A DNA stretch of 64,000 nt from Acidimicrobiia bacterium. GTDB lineage: Bacteria > Actinomycetota > Acidimicrobiia > Acidimicrobiales > AC-14. The notes below the pieces were generated by a model, which searched no databases, was not told the origin of the DNA, and was given only the letters and a program-made list of their open reading frames with translations. How positions within the stretch are numbered: the stretch's first letter is position 1; every line of letters begins with the position of its first letter. Location of the stretch: NCBI GenBank assembly GCA_023265025.1, contig JAHFUP010000017.1, positions 1 to 64,000 on the forward strand, read 5' to 3'. Both the position numbers and the translations under genes were made by a program. Below, piece after piece: positions 8,182-17,600 of this stretch.

Positions 8182-9630
8182 GTGGCCGTCCGGGCTGCGG
8201 CCCCCCAGGCCGGCGAGCGGCGGGGCGACCCGACGACGCCGGCGTGGTGGCTGCTGCCGCCGTTGGTGATGGCCGTCCTCGGGGGCTGGCTGGTCGCCCA
8301 CCGGTACGGCTTCTGGTTCGACGAGCTCTACACCGCCGAGGTGGCGCCGATCGGGCTCGGCCGGCTGGCCCGGGCGCTCATCGGGGGCAACGGCACCATC
8401 GCCTACCTGCGCGACGCCCCGCCGTCCTACAACGCCCCGTACTACGCGGTCACCCACCTCTGGTTGACGCTGACCCCGTTCGGCGCCGACGAGGTCGGGC
8501 TGCGGATGCTGTCGCTGGTCGCCATGACCGGCGCCGTCGCCGTCTTCACCCGGGCGGTGGCCCGGCTGGCCGATCGCCGGGTGGCGCTGATCGCCGGCCT
8601 CGTCCTGGCCACCAACCCGTTCGTCGTCGCCTACGCCGGCGAGGCCCGCGGCTATGCCCTCGCCCTCCTCGCCACCGCCCTTGCCGCCCTCGGGCTGGCC
8701 CGGTGGCTGGACGGGGAGCCGCACGCCCTGCTGCTCTACGGCCTGGCCGCCGGCGCCGCCGGCCTGGCCCACTGGTTCGCCCTCCTCGTCCCCGCTGCGT
8801 TCGCCGTCGCCGCGGTGGTGCTGCGAGGCCGGCGGCCGGCGATGCCGGTGGTGGTCGTCACCGCACTGGCCGCGGCGCCGGCACTGGGGATCGTCGCCAT
8901 CGCCCTGGCCAATGGGGTGGGCGGGTCGGGCGCCGAGTGGATCCGGGGCGTCGGGTGGGTGGTCCCCCGCCTCCTGCTGCGCTCCTGGACCGGCGGTCAC
9001 TGGGCCCTGCTGCTGTCGACGGTCGTGGCGGTGGCGGCCGGCGTGGCGTCCCAGCACCGGGCGGCGCGCACGGTAGCGGCGTGCTGGGTGGCGATTCCCG
9101 TCGTCGCCGTCACCCTGGCCGAGGCGGTGCGCCCGCTGTACATCGACCGCTACCTGCTGCCCGCGGTGATCGGGCTGGCGGTGCTGGCCGCCCTCGGCGT
9201 CGCCCGCGCCCCCGGACGCTGGCTGCCGCTGGCCGCAGCCGCCCTCCTCGTGCCGTCCACCGTGGCCGCGGTGTCCAACGCCGGCCAGGGGCCCCGGGAG
9301 GACGTGCGTGGCGCGGTGGCGGTCGTCGCCGCCGGCCACCGGCCGGGCGAACCGGTGGTGGCCGCCGCCCGCTGGGACGCCCTGGGGCTGCAGCACTACG
9401 CCCGCCGGCTGCACCCCGAGCTGAACCGCGATCTGGTACTGCCGCCGTCACCCGTGCCGGGCTCGACCACGGTGTGGGTCCTACGCAGGGCGATCGCCGG
9501 CGTGAAGGGCGACACGGACAAGCTGGCCGACCTCGACCGCGACCTGGCGGCACGGGGCCTCCGGGTCACCGACGAGCACCGCCTCGCCGGCCGGCGGTCC
9601 GTGGTGCTCGTGCAGCGCTGGTCGGTCTAG
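8182..9630 (+). CDS. Polytopic glycosyltransferase-like membrane protein (GT-C/family 39 type)
   Basis: 482 residues from GTG 8182. The first membrane helix (WLLPPLVMAVLGGWLVAHRY) is followed at once by FWFDELYTAEVAP, the acidic luminal-loop motif (here FDE) used by GT-C lipid-linked sugar transferases. Roughly ten further hydrophobic segments follow, then a soluble C-terminal part (about residue 370 on) ending LAGRRSVVLVQRWSV. The architecture matches actinobacterial mannosyltransferases that use polyprenyl-phosphate sugars; donor and acceptor cannot be read. It follows fbpC by 4 bases and may be co-transcribed. It is convergent with the HAD gene, and their stop codons overlap. Confidence 0.75.
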   Translation: MAVRAAAPQAGERRGDPTTPAWWLLPPLVMAVLGGWLVAHRYGFWFDELYTAEVAPIGLGRLARALIGGNGTIAYLRDAPPSYNAPYYAVTHLWLTLTPFGADEVGLRMLSLVAMTGAVAVFTRAVARLADRRVALIAGLVLATNPFVVAYAGEARGYALALLATALAALGLARWLDGEPHALLLYGLAAGAAGLAHWFALLVPAAFAVAAVVLRGRRPAMPVVVVTALAAAPALGIVAIALANGVGGSGAEWIRGVGWVVPRLLLRSWTGGHWALLLSTVVAVAAGVASQHRAARTVAACWVAIPVVAVTLAEAVRPLYIDRYLLPAVIGLAVLAALGVARAPGRWLPLAAAALLVPSTVAAVSNAGQGPREDVRGAVAVVAAGHRPGEPVVAAARWDALGLQHYARRLHPELNRDLVLPPSPVPGSTTVWVLRRAIAGVKGDTDKLADLDRDLAARGLRVTDEHRLAGRRSVVLVQRWSV

Positions 9631-10226
9631 AGACCGTGGTCCCGGAGGGCCACGGCGAGCGTGACGGGGTCGACGAAGCGGTGGGCGAGGAAGCCGGCGT
9701 CGCGGGCGCCGGCCACGTTCGCCTCCAGGTCATCGACGAACAGCGTTTCCGCCGGGTCCAATCCGTAGCGGTCGCGGAGCCGGGCGAAGATCTCGGCCGA
9801 CGGCTTGAGCACGCCCTCCTCGCCCGACACCACGGCGCCGTCGAACTGGCGCAGGACGGGGTACCGCCGGCGCCGGGCCTCGAACACGTCGACCGGCATG
9901 TTCGTCAGGAGGTAGAGCGGCAACCCGGCTTCCCGGAGGCGTGACACCAGCGCCACCGTGCCGGCGATCTCGCCCGAGACCATCTCCTCGTGGCGGCTCC
10001 AGGCCCGGATCAGCTCCGTGTGGTCAGGGAACCGGGCCGCCAGCTCCTCGGAGGCGGCGTCGAAGGGGCGGCCGGCGTCGAGGGTGGCATTGAACTCGTC
10101 GGAGCAAACCTCGGCGAGGAACCACTCCAGCTCGTCGGGGTCGGGGATGAGGTCCCGGTAGAGGAGCCGCGGGTCGTAGTGGAGCAGGACGCCGCCGATG
10201 TCGAACACCACGGCCTGCACGGTCAA
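9627..10226 (-). CDS. HAD-superfamily hydrolase
   Basis: 199 residues from TTG 10226, which overlaps the upstream GT2 stop as TTGA. Motif I is VVFDIGGVLLHYD; the nucleophile Asp is present but the second Asp (+2) is replaced by Gly, as in haloacid dehalogenase/epoxide-hydrolase-like subgroups. Motif II is LLTNM, the motif III lysine lies in EGVLKPSAEIF, and motif IV is TLFVDDLEANVAGA. This pattern matches the HAD-IA (YihX/alpha-D-glucose-1-phosphatase-like) group. It is last in a four-gene overlapping operon with an aldolase, an epimerase and a GT2 enzyme, so dephosphorylation of a sugar or keto-acid phosphate is a reasonable guess. Confidence 0.85.
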   Translation of the reverse strand: MTVQAVVFDIGGVLLHYDPRLLYRDLIPDPDELEWFLAEVCSDEFNATLDAGRPFDAASEELAARFPDHTELIRAWSRHEEMVSGEIAGTVALVSRLREAGLPLYLLTNMPVDVFEARRRRYPVLRQFDGAVVSGEEGVLKPSAEIFARLRDRYGLDPAETLFVDDLEANVAGARDAGFLAHRFVDPVTLAVALRDHGL

Positions 10227-10876
10227 CGGTGGCGGGCGGCCCACGCCAGCGTCCGGGCCGACTGCGTCACCCGCGCCCACGTCGTCCACGCCGACCGGCC
10301 CGACGGTCTCGGCTCGCGGACGACCGGGACCGACACCGCCCGGATACCCGCCGCCCCCACGCCGGCGACGATGCTCGGGGCCCGGAGCGCCAGCAGCGCG
10401 TCCCTCGACGGCCGGTCCATGGCGAGGAAGGCGCCGGCGTCGGCAGGGACGCCGGTGAGGCGGGCCAGCGCGGCCCGGTGCAGCGCGCCGGTGAGCAAGC
10501 GGCCGCGGCTCTCGTAGTCGCCCCGCCGGCCGGCGAAGACCACGCCGGCAGTCAACTGCCCGACCAGCGCGGGCACGGCCTCGGGCGGATCCTGGAGGTC
10601 GGCGTCGAGGCACACCCAGACGTCGGCCTCGTCGGCAGCCAGGCCGGCCAGCAGTGCGGCGTTCTGGCCGACGTTCGCCGGCAGCGCCGTCACCCGGAGC
10701 CGGTCGTCGACGGCGGCCAGACCATGGGCGACGGCGAGGCTGTCGTCGGGCGAACCGTCCACGACGAACCGGAGGGTCCACGCCAGGCCGGCGCCGTCGA
10801 GGGCGGCGGCCAGCCGGCGGGTGAGCTCTCCCAGAATCGCTCCATTCTTGTACACGGGGGTGACCACGGCGATCAT
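10223..10876 (-). CDS. Family 2 glycosyltransferase
   Basis: 217 residues from ATG 10876 (MIAVVTPVYKNGAILG). It has the GT-A fold opening VVTPVYKN, then FVVDGSPDDSL (nucleotide binding), NVGQNAALLAGL and CLDADLQDPPEA, which supplies the DxD-like metal site. This set is typical of dolichol-/polyprenyl-phosphate mannosyl or glucosyl transferases. There are no C-terminal membrane helices, so it would act as a soluble or peripheral enzyme. Both ends overlap neighbours by 4 nt, indicating tight coupling with the epimerase and HAD genes. Confidence 0.88.
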   Translation of the reverse strand: MIAVVTPVYKNGAILGELTRRLAAALDGAGLAWTLRFVVDGSPDDSLAVAHGLAAVDDRLRVTALPANVGQNAALLAGLAADEADVWVCLDADLQDPPEAVPALVGQLTAGVVFAGRRGDYESRGRLLTGALHRAALARLTGVPADAGAFLAMDRPSRDALLALRAPSIVAGVGAAGIRAVSVPVVREPRPSGRSAWTTWARVTQSARTLAWAARHR

Positions 10877-11760
10877 CGCCAACACCGGGCCAGTCCGTCG
10901 TCGAGCGTGACCTTGGCCTCCCAACCGAGGAGGTCGGCGGCGAGGGCGGGGTCGCACACCCACGACGAGGTGTCCCACGGGCAGCCGGGGTGGGCGCCGG
11001 GGGCCACCAGGATGAGCCGGCCGCTGACCCGCTCGACCGCCCGGACCAGTTCCTCGTTGGCCACCTGGCGGCCGGTGCCGATGTTCAACACCTGGCCGGC
11101 GGGGAGGTCGTCGGCGAGGGCGGCCCGCACGCAGGCCTCGACGACGTCGCCGACGTAGACCCAGTCCCGGCACATCCCCGGCGCCGTCAGAGGCAGCACC
11201 TCGCCGGTGCGGGCGGCGCGGATGGCGGTGGGAACCAGGCGGTGTGGATGGTCGGCGGGGCCGTACACCTGGAAGGCCCGCAGGATCGTCGCCCGCAATC
11301 CACGGGCCGACGCCGCCGCCGCGCCCAGCAGCGACCCCGCGGCCTTCGTCGCCCCGAACCAGCCCCGCGGGCGCAGCGGTGTCGACTCGTCCATCGAGCC
11401 ATCGGTCTCGGCGTACTCCGTCGACGACCCGAGGCGGACCACGGCCCGGCACCGGTCGCCGAGACCGCCGATCAGCCAGGCCGCGCTCGACGCGTTGACG
11501 GCCATCGTGGTCGCCCGCTCGGCCGGCGTCGCCTCGGCGCGGGTCGCAGCCAGGAGGAAGGCGACGTCAGGGTCGGCGCCGGCGGCCAGCGCAGCCGTCG
11601 AGTCCGGGTCGGCCAGGTCCACCGGCACGACCGTGGTCGCATGGGGGGGCGCCGGCGAGCCCGGGCGAACAGCAGCGACTACCTCCCATCCGTCGGCCAC
11701 CAGCCGGGCGCAGAGGTGGGCCCCGATGAAACCGCCGGCGCCGGTGACCAGCGCTCTCAC
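10873..11760 (-). CDS. NAD-dependent epimerase/dehydratase with Phe in place of the catalytic Tyr
   Basis: 295 residues, ATG start at 11760. The Rossmann motif is TGAGGFIGAHL at the N-terminus, and the SDR catalytic Ser/Thr region is LGSSTEYAE. The usual YxxxK appears as FGATK (in RGWFGATKAAG), so the general-base tyrosine is replaced by phenylalanine while the lysine is kept. Later FQVYGP and CRDWVYVGDVV match sugar-nucleotide epimerases. The change could mean altered catalysis or a non-catalytic role. Second gene of the 12581-9627 operon, overlapping both neighbours by 4 nt. Confidence 0.85.
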   Translation of the reverse strand: MRALVTGAGGFIGAHLCARLVADGWEVVAAVRPGSPAPPHATTVVPVDLADPDSTAALAAGADPDVAFLLAATRAEATPAERATTMAVNASSAAWLIGGLGDRCRAVVRLGSSTEYAETDGSMDESTPLRPRGWFGATKAAGSLLGAAAASARGLRATILRAFQVYGPADHPHRLVPTAIRAARTGEVLPLTAPGMCRDWVYVGDVVEACVRAALADDLPAGQVLNIGTGRQVANEELVRAVERVSGRLILVAPGAHPGCPWDTSSWVCDPALAADLLGWEAKVTLDDGLARCWR

Positions 11761-12581
11761 ACCGCCCGGTCCCCCCGGAACGCGGCGACCAGGGTCCGCA
11801 GCTCGGCGTGGTCCGACCGCACCGCGGCCGGCGGCCGGTGCGTCGCCGCGTCGGCGGCCGCGCGGATGCCGGCCACCTCAACCGCGAGGTCACGCCCGGC
11901 GGTGTCGGCCCAGAACGACCGGCGCAGGAACGTGAAGGAGGCGCCCACGCGGGCCAGGGCGGCCAGGAGGAGGCGGCACGGCACCGGGCGCCCGGCGTCG
12001 GGCCGGGTGAGCCCGGCCATGCCGAAGGGGATGCCGGCGCCGGCGGTGGCGGCCGCCACCCGGTCGGCCGTGCCGTCGACGAGCGGCTGGAAGAGCGAGC
12101 GGCTCCCCCGGTCGATCATGAGGTCGTTCAGGCCGAGGTAGACGCGGGAAAGCGGCCGGGCGACGAGGGCGTCCACCTGGCGAACGGCATCGGTCGTCTC
12201 CACGAGGATCCCCGTGCCGCACCGCCCGGCGACGGCGTCAATGGCGTTGTCGATTTCCTCGGGCCGGCGCACCATGGGCAGGAGGATCTCGTCGGCGCCG
12301 AGGCGAATGGCGAGGTCGATCTCGGCCGGCGTCCGGTCCGACCAGCGGTTCACGCGGCAGAGGACGACGCCGCCGTGCGCGGCGCGGACGGCGGCCAGGT
12401 CGTCGGCCGTGTCGGCGTTGATCTCGGTGTCGGCGCCGGCCTGGCGGGCCACCTTGCCCCGCCGCTCCCAGTCGATGACGGTCCCCGCCGCGCCCGCGGC
12501 AACCACCGCCGAGGCCGACGCCGGGGAGTTCCCGAAGGCGAAGAGATTTATGTAGGTGACCCTATCATTTCGACCATCCAC
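11757..12581 (-). CDS. HpcH/HpaI-family aldolase/citrate-lyase-like protein
   Basis: About 274 residues from GTG 12581 (GTG 12584 also fits). The TIM-barrel family signature is visible: GTVIDWERRGK near the N-terminus, NADTADDL, LADEILLPMV-like (LGADEILLPMVRRPEEI), GILVETTDAV with the metal-binding Glu, and YLGLNDLMID with the acidic partner. Such enzymes cleave or form C-C bonds using pyruvate or acyl-CoA donors with a divalent metal. First gene of a four-gene operon with an epimerase, a GT2 and an HAD phosphatase, suggesting synthesis of an unusual sugar or sugar acid. Substrate not identifiable. Confidence 0.8.
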   Translation of the reverse strand: MDGRNDRVTYINLFAFGNSPASASAVVAAGAAGTVIDWERRGKVARQAGADTEINADTADDLAAVRAAHGGVVLCRVNRWSDRTPAEIDLAIRLGADEILLPMVRRPEEIDNAIDAVAGRCGTGILVETTDAVRQVDALVARPLSRVYLGLNDLMIDRGSRSLFQPLVDGTADRVAAATAGAGIPFGMAGLTRPDAGRPVPCRLLLAALARVGASFTFLRRSFWADTAGRDLAVEVAGIRAAADAATHRPPAAVRSDHAELRTLVAAFRGDRAV

Positions 12582-12599
12582 CACTTTCGGTGAACACAG

Positions 12600-13283
12600 G
12601 TGCACCATTTGATCATGCGTACCGAGGTGCGATACCGGGTCGCAATCGCAGGCGCTGAGCTGCGAATGCTGGTCCTGGCTCCCCAACCCGACGGCTGTGT
12701 CGGCATCGATCTTGATTCCGGCGCCTTCGTGCGGGCCATCTTCCCCACTGGCAGCTTCCCCACTGGCGGTGGCGAGCCATTGGAGGCGTACGACGTCACG
12801 ACGGCGCCCATCGGCGAGCCCCTCGACCCACCCGACACCGTCCGGCCCGAGGCGGTGGCCCTGAGCGGCCCCCCGCAGCGGGTGGGCAGCCTGAGCCCGC
12901 GCCGGGCCGAGCGCTACCTGCAGGCCCTCCGCCACCCCGCCCACGGGCCGCTGCTCGGCTTCGCCGGCGTCAGCGTCCCGTACTGGACGCTGGTGGGCGA
13001 CCGGCCCTCGCTGGCCCTGGTCGAGCCGTCCGAGGGCCCGCTGGTCCTCGCCGGGCCCGGTGGGTACGAGTGCCGCTTCGGCTGGCAGGGCACGGTCCAC
13101 CAGTTCCCGCTGGGCGACCGCCGGCTGGGCCACGAGCTGTACCGCCTGCGCCGCCGGCGCTCGTCGCCGCGGGAGCTGACCCGCATCCTCGGGTTCCGGC
13201 CGGGGCGGCTGCTGGTCGTCGTGGCCGGGCCGATCGACGGCCACTGCACCAAGCAGGTGGCCGCCCTCCTCCCCGGGCGGTAG
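12600..13283 (+). CDS. Hypothetical protein
   Basis: 227 residues from GTG 12600; an internal ATG at 12615 (MRTEVRYRVAIAG) is an equally good start. No membrane segment or known catalytic motif is visible. A 15-bp exact duplication within the gene (13-bp cores at 12740-12752 and 12755-12767) encodes FPTGS-FPTGG. The C-terminus is basic (LYRLRRRRSSPRELTRILGFRPGRLLVVVAGP) and could bind nucleic acid, but that is speculative. It is divergent from the aldolase operon, with only about 15-30 bases between starts. It is convergent with the Uma2 gene across a small hairpin. Confidence 0.65.
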   Translation: MHHLIMRTEVRYRVAIAGAELRMLVLAPQPDGCVGIDLDSGAFVRAIFPTGSFPTGGGEPLEAYDVTTAPIGEPLDPPDTVRPEAVALSGPPQRVGSLSPRRAERYLQALRHPAHGPLLGFAGVSVPYWTLVGDRPSLALVEPSEGPLVLAGPGGYECRFGWQGTVHQFPLGDRRLGHELYRLRRRRSSPRELTRILGFRPGRLLVVVAGPIDGHCTKQVAALLPGR

Positions 13284-13295
13284 CACCGGCTACCG
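13278..13295. terminator. Short hairpin between convergent genes
   Basis: CGGTAG, 6-nt loop CACCGG, then CTACCG. It contains the stop codon of the upstream gene and lies at the end of the convergent Uma2 gene. No T-run is present, so termination strength is uncertain. Confidence 0.4.
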
Positions 13296-13862
13296 GTCGA
13301 ACAGGCCGGCGAGGTCGATCGAGAAGCCGGGGATCAGCGGTGTCGTCAACGCGTCTGCGGTGGTGAGCTCGAGCGCCACGTCGAAGTCAGGCGCCCCGGG
13401 CGACGAGCGCCGGTACACGACGACCGCGTCGGCGGCGGTGTCGACCAACCACAGCTCCGCCAAGCCCAGGTGTTCATACGCGCGCTTCTTGGCGCCGATG
13501 TCATAACGCCACGTCGACGGCGAGCGGACCTCGACGGCCAGCGCCGGCGGGCCAACGATTCGATCCGCGTCACGTGCCGGCCGAAGAACCTCTGGCACCC
13601 ACCAGACGTCGGGAGCGAACACGTTGAAGTCGTCGAGGTGGACGTTGACTGGGATACCAGCCTCCCCGTGGCCCGGGTGGTCGATCAGCCAGTTCGTCAG
13701 CAGGCGAAAGATCTCCCCGGCAATCCGCTGATGGCGAACGCTGGCCTCGGTCACCACGATCTCCCCGTTGATCAACTGCGTGCGCCGAAGTTCTGGGGAG
13801 GCAGTGGTGGGGGGAAGGGCGAAATACTCGTCGGCGGTGAGGCGCGTCGAAGTCAGAGCCAT
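13290..13862 (-). CDS. Uma2-family (DUF820) restriction-endonuclease-fold protein
   Basis: 190 residues, ATG at 13862. On the minus strand a TATGCT box (13869-13874) ends 6 nt before the ATG, suggesting leaderless expression. Conserved family blocks are LTADEYFALPP, INGEIVV, VFAPDVWWV and PALAVEVRSPSTWRYDIGAK, followed by KRAYEHLGLAELWLVD. The Asp/Glu-Val-Arg arrangement corresponds to the degenerate PD-(D/E)xK nuclease site. Uma2 proteins are abundant in cyanobacteria and actinobacteria; their function is unproven and often assumed to be mobile-element related. No partner gene is adjacent. Confidence 0.85.
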   Translation of the reverse strand: MALTSTRLTADEYFALPPTTASPELRRTQLINGEIVVTEASVRHQRIAGEIFRLLTNWLIDHPGHGEAGIPVNVHLDDFNVFAPDVWWVPEVLRPARDADRIVGPPALAVEVRSPSTWRYDIGAKKRAYEHLGLAELWLVDTAADAVVVYRRSSPGAPDFDVALELTTADALTTPLIPGFSIDLAGLFDR

Positions 13863-13904
13863 ACCGAAAGCATACGACGGGGGTGTGACAGCCGGCGGGG
13901 CGGG

Positions 13905-14576
13905 CTACTTGGAGGCGCGGGCGGCCAGGTACTCGGCCATGGCCCAGCCGAAGCCGATCAACGCGTCGCCCCGGGGGCGGTCGAGATCGGCGAAGAAGGC
14001 GACGACGGCCGGGTCGAGGACCGACGGGTCGACGCACTCGTGGTCGAGCGCCGGCTGGGTGTCGCCGGTGCCGGTGATGAGGAAGGAGCGGTCGTCGACC
14101 CGGCCCTCGGCACCGAAGCGCTTGGCCAGGCGCCGGCCCCACGCCCGCTCCTCACCGGAGGCCTTGTGGCCGGGGCGGGGGACGATGTCCTCCAGGCCCT
14201 CGAAGGCGGCGAAGCCGGACGGGTCGAGGAAACGGGTGCCGACGAGGACGTCCTCGTCGGGAAAGGCCAGGACGGCGCGGCGCAGCTGCTCGCCGACCAG
14301 GGCGCGCAGCACCGCGTCGCGGCGCGGGATGCGCTTCACCGACGCCATGCCGATGATCACCGAGGGCGTGCCCCCGATGCGCTCGAGCGTGCAGAACGAG
14401 AACGCGCAGAGCTTCGCCCCGTCGCGCACGTGGGTGACCAGCACCCACTCCTCGACCTGCTTGGAGAGGATACCGACGTCGTAGCCGGCCGTTCCGTCCG
14501 CGCAGATGTCGGCCATCTCCGAGAGCTCGGAATCGCTCAACCCCGTGCAGTCTTTGGTATCTGCCTGTAATGCCAT
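13905..14576 (-). CDS. Conserved hypothetical protein, possible acyl/N-acetyltransferase-like fold
   Basis: 223 residues from ATG 14576 (MALQADTKDCTGLSDSEL). The sequence has an alpha/beta layout with VEEWVLVTHVRDGAKLCAFSFCTLERIGGTPSVIIG, which resembles GNAT-type core strands. The C-terminal half (DPSGFAAFEGLEDIVPRPGHKASGEERAWGRRLAKRF) looks like the substrate-side region of a larger acetyltransferase-like protein. I do not see a definite acetyl-CoA loop, so the assignment is tentative. It lies downstream of dnaE on the same strand; two 17-bp direct repeats occupy the gap. Confidence 0.6.
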   Translation of the reverse strand: MALQADTKDCTGLSDSELSEMADICADGTAGYDVGILSKQVEEWVLVTHVRDGAKLCAFSFCTLERIGGTPSVIIGMASVKRIPRRDAVLRALVGEQLRRAVLAFPDEDVLVGTRFLDPSGFAAFEGLEDIVPRPGHKASGEERAWGRRLAKRFGAEGRVDDRSFLITGTGDTQPALDHECVDPSVLDPAVVAFFADLDRPRGDALIGFGWAMAEYLAARASK

Positions 14577-14593
14577 GGGTCGGCCGTGCTCCC

Positions 14594-14629
14594 CCTGTGT
14601 TTTTCCGGGAAACCTGTGTTTTTCCGGGA
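14594..14629. repeat. Two exact 17-bp direct repeats between dnaE and the downstream gene
   Basis: CCTGTGTTTTTCCGGGA occurs at 14594-14610 and again at 14613-14629 (19-bp period). A degenerate third beginning (CCTGTTCTGCGGG) follows at about 14632. The T-run makes it AT-rich for this genome. It lies 15 bases past the dnaE stop (minus strand) and 18 bases before the next start, so it could be a regulator site or a transcription-pausing element. Confidence 0.7.
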
Positions 14630-14644
14630 TACCTGTTCTGCGGG

Positions 14645-17600
14645 TTACCCCACTAGTCCATTCGCTCCGAGCAGTTCGCGCAACTCGGCGACCAGCCCGT
14701 TTCCTGCATCCACCCGGAACTCGTCCGGAAGTCGGAGGATGGTTGAGTCTAGATGGACGAAGACGGGTTGGCTTCCTGGGTGCTCGCGGAGCACGTCCTT
14801 GAGCCGGGCCAGGCACCCGGCGGTGAGGGCCGAGGGGTCGAGCTTGATGCGTACCGGACGGCTGTGGTCGGGGCTGAGGTCGGGCCGCTTGAGCTCCATG
14901 CAGACGATCTTGGCCGGTTCCTCCCGCAGGTCGATCCGGCCCTTGACGCACACCACGGCGTCGTCGGAAAGGAGCGCGCCGTAGTCGAGCATCGTCCGCG
15001 GGAAGACGAACACCTCGATGGCCGACTGGAGATCCTCCAGGACGAAGGTGGCCATGAGGTCGCCGCGCTTGGTGTACTTCCGGGACAACGAGGTCACCAC
15101 GCCGCCGACCCAGCGCATCTCGCCGTCGCGCAGCTCACGCAGCTCGTTGATCGTGCAGTCGGTGTGCCGGCGCAGAGCCGACTCGACGCCGAACAGCGGG
15201 TGGCTGCTCACGTAGAGGCCGAGCATCTCCTTCTCGTGCGCCAGGCGCTCCGTGGGGTCGAACTCCAGATCCGGGATCGGCATGCGCTCGGCGACGGCCG
15301 ACCCCGGCCCCTCCGACAACTCGCCGAACAGGGACTGGATACCGAGGTCGCGCTCGCGCCGGCGGGCCAGCGTGCGGTCGATGACCTGCTCGAACACCAT
15401 CAGCAGCCCCCGCCGGGGGTGGTCGAGGGAGTCGAACGCCCCCGCCTTGATCAACGACTCCACCGACCGCTTGTTGAGCACCATGGGGCTGACCCGCAGG
15501 CAGAAGTCGTAGAAATCGGCGAACGGTCCGCTCTCGTCGCGCTCGGCGACAATCTGTGCGACGAGGCCCTCCCCCACGTTGCGGATGGCCGACAGCCCGA
15601 ACGGGATCTTCCTCTTGACCGCGACAAAGTCGGACATCGACTTGTTGATGTCGGGAACGAGCACGTCGATGCCCATCGACCGGCACTCGGCCAGGTAGAC
15701 GGCGGTCTTGTCTTTGTCGTCCTTCACCGACGTCAGCAGGGCGGCCAGGTACTCGACCGGGTGGTTCGCCTTGAGCCAGGCCGTCTGGTAGGCGACCTTG
15801 CCGTAGCAGAAAGCGTGCGACTTGCGGAAGGCGTAGTCGGCGAACGGCTCGATGATGTCGAAGATGGTGCTGCCCAGTTCGGCGCCGTAGCCGTTGCGCT
15901 CGCAGGCGGCGACGAACTTCTCGCGTTCGGTCGCCATCAGGGCCCGGATCTTCTTCCCGCACGCCTTCCGGAGCACGTCGCCCTCGTACGCTGAGTAGCC
16001 GGCGAAGCGCTCGGCGACCCGCAGCAGGCCCTCCTGGTAGATCATCAGCCCGAAGGTGTCGGCCAGCACCTCGCAGAACTCGGGGTGAGGGCCGGTGATG
16101 GGCTTGCGGCCGTTCTTGCGGTCGGCGAAGTCGTTGTGCATGTTGGCCGCCATCGGCCCCGGCCGGTAGAGAGCGACCAGAGCGCCGATGTCCTCGAAGC
16201 ACGTCGGTGCCAGCGACCGCATGAGGGCGCGCATCGGCCCACCCTCGAGCTGGAACACGCCGACCGAATCGCCCCGGCGCAGCATCTCGAAGGTCTTCTC
16301 GTCGTCGAGGGCGATCTGGTCGATGTCGAGCCTGGTTCCCGTCGTGGCCTCGATGAGGTCGAGCGCCTTCTCGATCACCGACAGGTTGCGCAGGCCCAGG
16401 AAGTCCATCTTGAGCAGGCCCAGGTTGGCCACGCCATGCATCTCGTACTGCGTCACGATGGGGGCGTTGGTGATGTCGCCGTCGGGGCCCGGCTTGCGCT
16501 GCACCGGCAGGTACTCAGTGAGCGGCTCCCGGGTGATGACCACCGCGGCGGCGTGGATCCCGTCCTGGCGGCGCAGGCCCTCGAGCCCCCGGGCCACGTC
16601 GACGACCTTCTTGGCGTCGGGATCGGTCTCGTAGAGGGCGCGCAGCTCGGAGGCCATCTTGAAGCCCTCCTCGTAGCCCGGTGTCAGCTCGAGGCAGGCG
16701 GCGAGCGGCGTGTCGCGCCCCATGATCAGGGCGGGCATCAGCTTGGCGATGCGGTCGCCGACGGCGTAGGGGTAGCCGAGCACGCGTGACCCGTCGCGCA
16801 CCGCGGCCCGCGCCTTGATGGTGGAGAAGGTGACGATCTGGGCCACGTGGTCGGACCCGTAGTTCTCGGCCGCGTAGCGGATCATCTCGGCGCGGTAGCG
16901 CTCGTCGAAGTCCATGTCGATGTCGGGCATCTCACGGCGACCGGTGTTCAGGAAGGCCTCGAAGAGCAGGTCGTAGCGGAGCGGGTCGAGGTCGGTGATG
17001 CGCAGGCAGTACGCGGCGCAGGAGCCCGCAGCCGAGCCGCGGCCGGGCCCGACCCGGATGCCCCGCTCGCGGGCGTGGCGCATGAGGTCCCAGACGATGA
17101 GGAAGTAGCTCGAGAAACCCATCTCGGCGATGACGCCGAGCTCGCGGACGAGGCGTTCGGCCACGTCGCCGGGGACGGGGTCGCCGTAGCGCAGCCGGGC
17201 TCCGTCGAAGGTGAGGTGCCGCAGGTACTCGTCGTCGGAGGTGAACGGCGCCGGCAGGGGGAACACCGGCAGCTCGACCTTGCCGAACTCGATCTCGACC
17301 ATGGCCCGCTCGGCGATCTGCAGCGTGTTGTCGCACGCCTCGGGGACCTCGGCGAAGAGGGCCCGCATCTCGGCTGCGGTCTTCAGGTAGTGCTCGTCAC
17401 CTTCGAACTTGAACCGCTTCGGGTCGTCGACCAGAGCGCCGGTCTGCACGCACAGCAGGGCGTCGTGGGCGACGGCGTCCTCCTGGTGGACGTAGTGGCT
17501 GTCGTTGGTGGCCAGCAGCGGGAGGTGGAGGTCGCGGGCGATCTCGATCAGATGGCGATTGGTGCGGTGCTGCTCCGCCAGCCCGTGGTCCTGGATCTCC

